Shown: one piece after another, positions 1 to 5,131 of the stretch
Layout: each line of letters begins with the position of its first letter
Position numbering within the stretch: position 1 is the stretch's first letter
From: Nanobdellota archaeon
GTDB lineage: Archaea > Nanobdellota > Nanobdellia > Woesearchaeales > GCA-2686295
Length of the DNA stretch: 5,141 nucleotides
Assembly (NCBI GenBank): GCA_018812505.1
Contig: JAHJDK010000065.1
Span: 1-5,141 of the forward strand
Direction of reading: 5' to 3'
Notes under the pieces: generated by a model
What the model was told of the DNA's origin: nothing
Database searches by the model: none
What the model saw: only the letters and a program-made list of their open reading frames with translations
Position numbers and translations under genes: made by a program

Positions 1-330
1 TCACTAAATGAAAGAGAAAAAGCAATACTAAAAATCTGGTTCTACAAAAATAGAGAACACCAGTACTACCTAGAGAAAGCATTCACAAATCTAGACAAGC
101 ATCTCAAAGAGATTGAAGGAGTAGCAGTTGATGAACTAAATAGTCCTTCTATTTCATTAACAGTTGTTTCAAACAATGGACTGGCAGAAAAAGGGCTTTC
201 AGATGTTGAAATAACCAATCCTGACGGTGTAAAAAGAACTGTGAAATTCAAAGTGATAAGAAAATCACAAGTCCAAAAATCAAGCAATTACTACGGACTT
301 TACGATCCTCAAGTAATATTTGGAGGATAA
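1..330 (+). CDS. 3' end of an unrecognised protein (5' partial)
   Basis: An open frame runs from base 1 to a TAA at 328-330 and encodes the last 109 residues of a protein whose start lies outside the window. I do not recognise the family. The first ~40 residues are charged and look helical (many K, E, L, Y; for example NEREKAILKIWFYKNREH). The rest looks beta-rich (SPSISLTVVSNNG, then VEITNPDG and VKFKVIRK) and ends in an aromatic/glycine tail (NYYGLYDPQVIFGG). No membrane segment or cysteine is visible in this part. The composition is A-rich and matches the next two genes. Only 40 bases separate its stop from the next start and no convincing promoter lies between, so it may be the upstream member of the same operon. 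Being coding is well supported by the full-length open frame and codon pattern; function is unknown. Confidence 0.75.
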   Translation, partial: SLNEREKAILKIWFYKNREHQYYLEKAFTNLDKHLKEIEGVAVDELNSPSISLTVVSNNGLAEKGLSDVEITNPDGVKRTVKFKVIRKSQVQKSSNYYGLYDPQVIFGG

Positions 331-355
331 ATAAGAATAAAATAGAGACTACAAA

Positions 356-361
356 AGGAGG
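356..361 (+). promoter_or_regulatory. Strong Shine-Dalgarno site of the first secreted paralog
   Basis: AGGAGG lies 9 bases before the ATG at 371 and matches the anti-Shine-Dalgarno end of archaeal 16S rRNA perfectly. It fixes the start at 371 and is the strongest ribosome binding site in the window, suggesting high translation of this surface protein. Confidence 0.85.
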
Positions 362-370
362 AAAAACAAA

Positions 371-1090
371 ATGAAAAATTTAGAGAAGAGATTGCTGTTA
401 GTAGCAGTAATGGTTTTATTGACAGTCATGATAGTGAACAACGCTCTTGGACAACCAGTTGCACCAGGAACGCAAACCCCTACATCAAGCAACAGGGGAA
501 CTGCAGCAGGAGACGCATCCCTAACAGCAGAAGGTGGAAACGTCACGAATGTTGATATAACAAGCACAGGAATAACCGGTAAATGGGCTGGTTTCTACGG
601 AGACGTTACAGGATCTATAAGCTTAGAAGATGGAAGTAGTAATAACTTCTACAATTGGTCCAGCGCAAGTCCATCAGGAGAAGTATATGCATCATTGGCA
701 CAATCACCTAGTTGGGGAAGCATAGCCTGTGGAGACTCAACAACAGTTGCAAACCAAGTAGCAGCACTAAACCTAAGCCTAGGAATGGACAATTTCACAA
801 AAACTTTTTGCGAAACATGCGGTAACCATTCAGCATTTGTTGTTGGAGGAACTTCATTTAGCGATGATGAATGCACATACAGAACAAACGTGTTCAACCA
901 AACAGGAACACAAGATACCAATTGGGATCAAATATTATTGACTGATGGAACAAATGCAGTATACTCAACAATAATACAACAAGACAATAATGGCTTTGAC
1001 GGAAGCACACCTGACTTCCAATTGTTAGTGCCAGAAAACGCATCAACATCAGTCTTGACAACATATTACTTTTTTGTCGAACTAGCATAA
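371..1090 (+). CDS. Exported sequon-rich protein, first of a tandem paralog pair
   Basis: A 239-residue exported protein of unknown function. Residues 1-27 form a signal peptide: charged start (MKNLEKR), hydrophobic core 8-22, likely cut after ALG-27. A low-complexity G/T/P/S tail follows to ~55, then a beta-rich body 57-239. Seven N-X-S/T sequons (such as NVT, NWS, NFT, NHS) suggest an N-glycosylated extracellular protein. Cysteines are at 120, 147, 150 and 168; 147-150 form a CETC motif. No C-terminal membrane segment exists, so the mature protein is secreted or held by partners. It aligns along the whole body with the next gene product: GFYGDVTGSISLEDG against AYVGNISGTLVLDDS, and DFQLLVP...TTYYFFVEL against DFQMIVP...TTYYFYVEL. 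Strong AGGAGG supports the start. The fold and role (coat or filament subunit) are inference; it resembles, from memory, hypothetical secreted proteins of DPANN archaea. Confidence 0.88.
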   Translation: MKNLEKRLLLVAVMVLLTVMIVNNALGQPVAPGTQTPTSSNRGTAAGDASLTAEGGNVTNVDITSTGITGKWAGFYGDVTGSISLEDGSSNNFYNWSSASPSGEVYASLAQSPSWGSIACGDSTTVANQVAALNLSLGMDNFTKTFCETCGNHSAFVVGGTSFSDDECTYRTNVFNQTGTQDTNWDQILLTDGTNAVYSTIIQQDNNGFDGSTPDFQLLVPENASTSVLTTYYFFVELA

Positions 1091-1154
1091 ATAGGTTCGA
1101 TGTTTTTTAATAATTTTAAAGAGGCTTGAAAAAGCAAGTAAAATCAAATTAATA
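1091..1154 (+). promoter_or_regulatory. AT-rich gap between the paralogs; possible weak promoter
   Basis: The gap between the two paralogous genes is the longest inside the putative operon. It contains a T6 run (1103-1108) followed by TTTAATAAT-like sequence at 1106-1113, which could act as a weak archaeal TATA element, giving a leader of about 35 bases, or as a leaky T-rich terminator. Neither reading is strong. It could tune the second paralog separately from the first. Confidence 0.25.
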
Positions 1155-1163
1155 GGAGTGGAG
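1155..1163 (+). promoter_or_regulatory. Ribosome binding region that decides the 1170 start
   Basis: GGAGTGGAG holds two GGAG cores, at 1155-1158 and 1160-1163, which are 11 and 6 bases before the ATG at 1170. An in-frame GTG at 1158 would begin inside this site and is therefore unlikely to be the start. A second ATG follows directly at 1173. Confidence 0.7.
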
Positions 1164-1169
1164 AAAAAA

Positions 1170-1892
1170 ATGATGAACGAAAGGATTTATACAATGGCAA
1201 CCTTGATGTTGTTGTTAGTATTATCCATAGCAGTGATTGTAAGAGGAGACCCTGTTGGAGGAAGCATAAGCTTTAACTCAACAGATAAACGAACAACCTC
1301 TCCAGGAACAAGAGCTGATGATGGAGGAACAATAACAACCTTGAGAGTAGATGCAACCCAACAAAACCCTGCATGGAAAGCATATGTGGGAAATATCTCT
1401 GGAACCTTGGTTTTGGATGACAGCAACAACAGATCGATATACGAATGGTCTCTTGCATCACTTACAGGAGAGATACTAGCAGTTAGAAGCTCAGTCTCAT
1501 GGAGTACACTTAGTTGTGCAACCAACGCAACAATTGCTTCAGAACAAACTACCTTGACTATGACATCAGGAGATATTGACAGCATAAACCACACCTTTAA
1601 TCACTCCACTCACAAACAATTTGTGGTCGCAGGAAACACTCTAACTGCTAGTACTTGCAGAGTAGCATATCCATATGTGAATGATAGTGCACAATCACCA
1701 AGTGTATCTGCCCAATTTCAAGAGATACTGATGAACGACTCCAGTAGCAACTTGATATATGCTGCAAGTCTTGAAACAAACGTTGCAGGTTATCATAATG
1801 AAAGCTTATATGACTTTCAGATGATAGTGCCTGATAATGACCAGGCAGGACAGATAACAACATACTACTTTTATGTAGAGCTAGACTCATAA
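1170..1892 (+). CDS. Exported sequon-rich protein, second of the tandem paralog pair
   Basis: A 240-residue exported protein of unknown function, paralogous to the preceding gene product. The start at 1170 is chosen over an in-frame GTG at 1158 because that GTG overlaps the ribosome binding site. Residues 1-26 form a signal peptide (hydrophobic core 9-24, likely cut after VRG-26). The body, from ~50, is beta-rich and ends in TTYYFYVELDS, as in the paralog. Nine N-X-S/T sequons are present, some paired (NHTFNHST). Only two cysteines remain, C116 and C163. They align with C120 and C168 of the paralog and so probably form the conserved disulfide; the paralog's CETC motif is missing. There is no C-terminal anchor. 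The gene lies 79 bases after its paralog and 12 before the next gene, so it is probably co-transcribed with both. Divergence is clear at protein level, so the duplication is not recent. Confidence 0.87.
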   Translation: MMNERIYTMATLMLLLVLSIAVIVRGDPVGGSISFNSTDKRTTSPGTRADDGGTITTLRVDATQQNPAWKAYVGNISGTLVLDDSNNRSIYEWSLASLTGEILAVRSSVSWSTLSCATNATIASEQTTLTMTSGDIDSINHTFNHSTHKQFVVAGNTLTASTCRVAYPYVNDSAQSPSVSAQFQEILMNDSSSNLIYAASLETNVAGYHNESLYDFQMIVPDNDQAGQITTYYFYVELDS

Positions 1893-1904
1893 AGAGGATT
1901 AAAA

Positions 1905-2840
1905 ATGATACTAAACAAACAAAAACTGTTGTATGTTTTCTTGTTAGTTTCAACAGTTTTTGTGATTTATCATGCAGCTTTTATCTCAAGCTATGACTAT
2001 CATTCAAACTACAAGAATGTAACTATAGATACAAAGGTAAACATAACAAATGCACCTCCAGAAGTACTAACTGTTGACATACATGAATCTATAGGTATTC
2101 TGGATAATATAACTTTATTAGCGGGTTTGACCAGAACTGTTTATTGCAATGCAACAATCAGAGATTGGAACGGCTGGAACGATATTAACACTACAAACGC
2201 TACTTTTTGGGATGATAATAATGCAGAACCAGGGGATATTGCTGACAACAACGAAATGTATAGAGGAGATTGTGTCAATGTTGGTAATGATGGAATTTAT
2301 TTGTCTTACTGGCAATGCAATTTAAGCATTTATTACTATGCAAACAATGGCAGCAACTGGATTTGCAACATTACCACAAAAGATAACTCTAGTTTTATAG
2401 ACTCATTGCACAATACAACAATAATAGAATCATTATATGCTTTGAACTTAACCTCAAAAGAGATTGATTATGGTAATGTGCCTGTTGAGGGAACCTCAAA
2501 TAATAAAACTGCAGTTATAGAAAATTATGGAAACATGGAGATAAATATTTCTGTGTGGGGTTATGCCAAAACTTTTGGAGACAATTTGGCTTTCAACTGT
2601 TCAATTAATAGTAATATATCAATTGGTAATGAAAGATTCTCGATAAACAAGTCTCAAGAGTGGGTTGATAAAACAAATTTATCTAGTACTCCGCAAATGA
2701 TTAATGACCTTTCGATTGCAAAGCAGACTACAGGTTCAAAAGTATCTAACACGACTTATTGGCAGGTTTACATCCCTGCAGACGAGCAGCCTGCTGGACA
2801 GTGTAGTGGTAACTTAGTTTTTGAAGCGAGAGTTTCTTAA
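1905..2840 (+). CDS. Heavily sequon-rich exported two-domain protein
   Basis: A 311-residue extracellular protein of unknown function. The ATG at 1905 follows a GAGG site (1894-1897) by 7 bases and the previous stop by 12, indicating an operon. Residues 7-29 are hydrophobic: a signal peptide or an uncleaved N-terminal anchor, as no clean cleavage site is evident. Domain one (~50-175) begins with NAPPEVLTVDI and contains TRTVYCNATIRDWNGWNDI, a pattern like Ig-like domains of archaeal surface proteins, with cysteines 81, 123, 138 and 154. Domain two (~178-311) contains EIDYGNVPVEGTSNNKTAV and ENYGNMEINISV, then ends in a strand pair with AGQCSGNLVFEA; cysteines 232 and 300 could pair. I count 19 N-X-S/T sequons, about one per 16 residues. 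Its end (WQVYIPADEQPAGQ) resembles the FQMIVPDNDQAGQ of the upstream paralog, hinting at a shared terminal fold. The six cysteines could form three disulfides. Assignment as a surface glycoprotein is inference. Confidence 0.85.
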   Translation: MILNKQKLLYVFLLVSTVFVIYHAAFISSYDYHSNYKNVTIDTKVNITNAPPEVLTVDIHESIGILDNITLLAGLTRTVYCNATIRDWNGWNDINTTNATFWDDNNAEPGDIADNNEMYRGDCVNVGNDGIYLSYWQCNLSIYYYANNGSNWICNITTKDNSSFIDSLHNTTIIESLYALNLTSKEIDYGNVPVEGTSNNKTAVIENYGNMEINISVWGYAKTFGDNLAFNCSINSNISIGNERFSINKSQEWVDKTNLSSTPQMINDLSIAKQTTGSKVSNTTYWQVYIPADEQPAGQCSGNLVFEARVS

Positions 2841-2857
2841 TTTTTTTGTTTTTTTTC
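2841..2857 (+). terminator. T-rich terminator after the glycoprotein operon
   Basis: Directly after the TAA at 2838-2840 come T7, G, T8 and C. Archaeal RNA polymerase commonly stops on such T-tracts without a hairpin. No stable stem precedes it. A new promoter begins 30 bases later, which fits an operon boundary here. Confidence 0.65.
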
Positions 2858-2885
2858 TGTTATTTGTTGCTTACTAATCAAAAGT

Positions 2886-2894
2886 TTTATATAT
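2886..2894 (+). promoter_or_regulatory. TATA box for the CWB_2-like surface protein gene
   Basis: TTTATATAT is preceded by purine-rich CAAAAG, a plausible TFB-recognition element. Its centre is about 37 bases before the ATG at 2927. With initiation ~25 bases downstream of the centre, the transcript would start near 2915 and carry a very short leader that begins at the Shine-Dalgarno site. Confidence 0.65.
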
Positions 2895-2915
2895 TTTCTA
2901 TTTAACTTTGTTTTT

Positions 2916-2920
2916 GGGAG
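2916..2920 (+). promoter_or_regulatory. Ribosome binding site that decides the 2927 start
   Basis: GGGAG lies 6 bases before ATG 2927 and only 3 before an in-frame GTG at 2924. Normal spacing favours the ATG. The choice changes the protein by a single residue. Confidence 0.65.
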
Positions 2921-2926
2921 TGAGTG

Positions 2927-4585
2927 ATGAAGAAGCTTTTTTTATTGATAATAAGTATGATATTATTTTCTTCTAGTGTGTTTGCTCAAGGTTTAATAAT
3001 AACTAATTCTCAGGACTGGAGAGATGTTTATTCTGTTGAGATTTTTGGTAATTTGATGGAGATAAACACTTTGTTCTTGACTGGTCAGAGACATGCCACT
3101 ATAATACATTTTTCTCTTCCAAAAACTAATATTGAGATAGTTTCTTCATCTGATGACCCTTATGTCGTCGGGTTTGATACTATGCTTGAAGGTCAGGGTT
3201 TTGATGATGTAACAGAGGTCGCCTATGATAATGTTAATTTAGAGTTGGCCAGAAGGTTGGAAGGTGTTAACAAATTTGTTGTGGTTGACGATTCTTACGG
3301 CTATAATGCTTTGGCTGTTGCTTCTTTTGCTTCTATGGCTGATTATTATGTTCTTTTTGCTGATGAGAGAACAATTGGTCAAGTGCTTGATTATCTGTCA
3401 AACATTGATGTTCAGGATGTTATGATATTTGGACAAACTGATAGGGATGTTAGAGATGCTTTGCAAGTGTATAATCCTGAATTGATTAATACTGGTGATA
3501 GGTTTGATAATAATATTGAGATTGTTAAGAGATATTTGGCTTTGAGACCTACAAAGCAGGCTATCTTGACTAATGGAGAGTTTATAGAGCAGAGTTTGAT
3601 GGATGGTTTTGACCCTGTTTTATTTATTGGTAAAACTAATGTTCCTGAACAGATTCAAGAGTTTATAAAAGGAAGTGATATTGATATTGGTATATTGGTT
3701 GGTAATGAGCTTATAGGCACGGCCACCACAATCAGAAGACAAGTTGGCATCAGTGTTTTCGTCAAATTTGCTCAGGGTGCCAGAACTCCTGGCGGTTCAA
3801 TATCTGCAGTTGAAGATCTTGATAAGTTTTCAATGCCTATGTATGAGTTTGATTTCAGTATTTTTTCAGTTTTTTATAATCAGGCAACCAATTATTTGGA
3901 GGTTACTTATAGGAATAATGCGGAGATAGCTAATTATTTTAGATCCACTATAAGTATTTTTTCAGGAGATCAAACATTGGTTGTTGGTGATGATGGACCT
4001 GTGTTTATTGATGGTAATGAATACAAGACAATTATATATGAGTTAGAGTTGATTGAAAGCAATAATATTACTGCAGAGTTCTTCACTATTTTTGGTGAGT
4101 CAAAGAAGTCTTTGGAGTATGCTCTTCAGGGTTCTTTTCGTGTTGAGGTTATAACTGTTTTTGATCAGGCTTTGATAAATATGACTGGTTTGTACTATGA
4201 TACTCGTGCAAAAGCGTTCTTTGTTGAGTTTGAGAATTTCGGAGAAGTGGATGCTTTTGTTGACGTAGAACTGGTTGATATATGGGTTAATGGTCAGTTA
4301 GTAACTATAGGTGGTGATGAAATTGTTGTCATATCTGCTGGCAAGAAAGGTAGAATTAAGGCTAGTGTTGAGTTGGCTGAGGAAGATATGAACCACAGGT
4401 TGAATCAGCAGATAGATGTTAAGGCTCTTTATGGTCAACGTGAGAATGCTTTGATAAAAGTTTTAAGAGGAACGTTTGAATTTAAGTTGAAGAAAGCTGA
4501 CTTTGTGCTGTATTTCTTAATAACTGTTGTTGTAATTTTGTTCTTCTTGGTATTGTTCAAGAGGAGAAAGAAAAAAGAAGAATAA
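2927..4585 (+). CDS. Membrane-anchored surface protein with CWB_2-like repeats and two Ig-like domains
   Basis: A 552-residue single-pass surface protein. Residues 1-20 form a signal peptide cut after VFA-20. Residues 24-100 are an N-terminal alpha/beta segment (ITNSQDWRDVYSVEIFGNL). Residues ~102-282 form two tandem units resembling cell-wall-binding repeat 2 (CWB_2). Unit one has NLELARRL, KFVVVDDSYGYNALAVASFA and DVMIFGQ; unit two opens with GDRFDNNIEIVKRY, matching the family's G-x-DR-[YF]-x-x-[TN] signature, then has DPVLFIG and IGILVGNEL. Residues ~305-404 and ~405-516 are two similar beta domains ending in FGESKKSLEYALQGSF and YGQRENALIKVLRGTF. A helix at 524-544 crosses the membrane and is followed by a basic cytoplasmic tail (KRRKKKEE). 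There are no cysteines and only two sequons, unlike the genes upstream. It has its own promoter. In Firmicutes CWB_2 binds anionic wall polymers; here the anchor suggests another ligand, perhaps a surface glycan. The domain call is from motif reading only. Confidence 0.85.
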   Translation: MKKLFLLIISMILFSSSVFAQGLIITNSQDWRDVYSVEIFGNLMEINTLFLTGQRHATIIHFSLPKTNIEIVSSSDDPYVVGFDTMLEGQGFDDVTEVAYDNVNLELARRLEGVNKFVVVDDSYGYNALAVASFASMADYYVLFADERTIGQVLDYLSNIDVQDVMIFGQTDRDVRDALQVYNPELINTGDRFDNNIEIVKRYLALRPTKQAILTNGEFIEQSLMDGFDPVLFIGKTNVPEQIQEFIKGSDIDIGILVGNELIGTATTIRRQVGISVFVKFAQGARTPGGSISAVEDLDKFSMPMYEFDFSIFSVFYNQATNYLEVTYRNNAEIANYFRSTISIFSGDQTLVVGDDGPVFIDGNEYKTIIYELELIESNNITAEFFTIFGESKKSLEYALQGSFRVEVITVFDQALINMTGLYYDTRAKAFFVEFENFGEVDAFVDVELVDIWVNGQLVTIGGDEIVVISAGKKGRIKASVELAEEDMNHRLNQQIDVKALYGQRENALIKVLRGTFEFKLKKADFVLYFLITVVVILFFLVLFKRRKKKEE

Positions 4586-4596
4586 AAAAGGGTTGA

Positions 4597-4671
4597 GAGC
4601 TCCCCAGAAGAATCTGAGGGGAGGGTGGTTAGAGAAGAGGCTTCAGGGAGCTCATGAATGTTATTTTTTTT
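4597..4671. terminator. GC-rich inverted repeats between convergent genes; likely bidirectional terminator
   Basis: GAGCTCCC (4597-4604) pairs with GGGAGCTC (4646-4653). After a small internal loop, GAAG (4607-4610) pairs with CTTC (4641-4644). Alternatively CTCCCCAGA (4600-4608) folds on TCTG (4613-4616) plus GGGAG (4619-4623) around an AGAA loop. In the plus direction T8 follows at 4664-4671, inside the end of the minus-strand gene. In the minus direction, the A6 at 4584-4589 reads as a U-run. This arrangement fits a terminator used by both convergent transcripts. Bases 4591-4660 contain 38 G+C of 70, well above the surroundings, so a small structured RNA is also possible. Confidence 0.6.
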
Positions 4672-5083
4672 GTTTTAGTGTGAATGCTTTTGGTGGCCTC
4701 CTTAATTCTTGTAGCCACATTAAGCCTATCCTCATCATATTTTTGTTGAATTTTTCGCTAATCTTGTATGTTTTTTTGTATAGGTCGTAGTCTATTAAAC
4801 CCATAGTCTTCATAGGTGTTAATATTCTATCGTAAAATTGTCTTTTATTGTATGATAATTGAATGTCTTTTTTTATCCCTAGGGGTGTGTCATCTTTTGT
4901 TTCTAGGATTGTTCCATCGTGTAGTGCTGTTGCGAATAATGACATCTCTGTTTTTCCAATTTCACCATCTTTTAGTTTTATCTGTTCGATGAGTAATTTT
5001 GCGACTATAACTTGTTGTTTTGTAGCAAAGATTATCTCGTAGATGTTGTCTGGCAAGTTGAATTGATCGAATAATATTACCAT
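4661..5083 (-). CDS. Small winged-helix-like protein, possible transcription regulator
   Basis: A 140-residue soluble protein with no signal peptide or membrane segment. It starts at the ATG complementary to 5081-5083 and ends at the TAA complementary to 4661-4663. Residues ~18-36 are helical (ATKQQVIVAKLLIEQIK). The C-terminal half looks like a winged helix: helix YNKRQFYDRILTPMKTMG (78-95), then LIDYDLYKKTYKIS (96-109), the typical strand-turn-strand wing after a recognition helix, then a closing helix (NKNMMRIGLMWLQEL) and a basic tail (TLKQKK). This suggests a DNA-binding regulator, but I cannot name a family, and a structural role is possible. No Shine-Dalgarno site precedes the start; a TATA box centred ~25 bases upstream points to a leaderless mRNA. 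It is convergent with the large surface gene and overlaps that gene's terminator T-run at its 3' end. Whether it controls the surface genes cannot be judged here. Confidence 0.78.
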   Translation of the reverse strand: MVILFDQFNLPDNIYEIIFATKQQVIVAKLLIEQIKLKDGEIGKTEMSLFATALHDGTILETKDDTPLGIKKDIQLSYNKRQFYDRILTPMKTMGLIDYDLYKKTYKISEKFNKNMMRIGLMWLQELRRPPKAFTLKQKK

Positions 5084-5101
5084 TTTTGCGTTTTAGCGGG
5101 A

Positions 5102-5112
5102 TTTATTTTATA
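5102..5112 (-). promoter_or_regulatory. TATA box for the winged-helix-like gene (leaderless)
   Basis: The minus strand reads TATAAAATAAA here. The centre is about 25 bases before the ATG at 5083, the usual archaeal spacing from TATA box to transcription start. Transcription would start at or next to the ATG itself. The bases between (GCTAAAACGCAAAA) carry no ribosome binding site, in agreement. Confidence 0.6.
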
Positions 5113-5131
5113 TGTTTATAATAACACAACT

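Noticed and set aside
371..433. Class III (pilin/archaellin) signal peptide in the first paralog
   Set aside because: The cleavage context after the hydrophobic core (ALG before Q) is that of ordinary signal peptidase I. There is no K/R-G type site before the hydrophobic stretch as FlaK/PibD substrates have.
1124..1135. Small hairpin GCTT-GAAA-AAGC between the paralogs
   Set aside because: Only four base pairs, and no T-run follows. Too weak to support as a terminator or regulator.
1164..1170. A7 run at the start of the second paralog as a possible phase-variation tract
   Set aside because: It lies just before the chosen ATG rather than inside the coding sequence, is short, and such runs are common in AT-rich DNA.
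1187..1594. A 135-codon open frame on the minus strand, and a 101-codon one at 1648-1953
   Set aside because: Both lie antisense to clear plus-strand genes with signal peptides, paralogy and ribosome binding sites. Their translations are low-complexity shadows of those genes.
2841..2926. AT-rich intergenic region near the skew flip as a replication origin
   Set aside because: It is only 86 bases, shows no repeated origin recognition boxes or GC-rich inverted repeats, and no orc1/cdc6 gene is present. Its AT content is explained by a terminator followed by a promoter.
2924..2930. GTGATGA, a perfect C-box of C/D box small RNAs
   Set aside because: It coincides with the ribosome binding site and start codon of the large gene, and I saw no properly spaced D and D'/C' boxes. 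A chance match.
4593..4790. A 65-codon plus-strand open frame across the intergenic hairpin
   Set aside because: It runs through the inverted repeats and then antisense to the winged-helix-like gene, has no ribosome binding site, and its hydrophobic end is the reverse of that gene's coding sequence.
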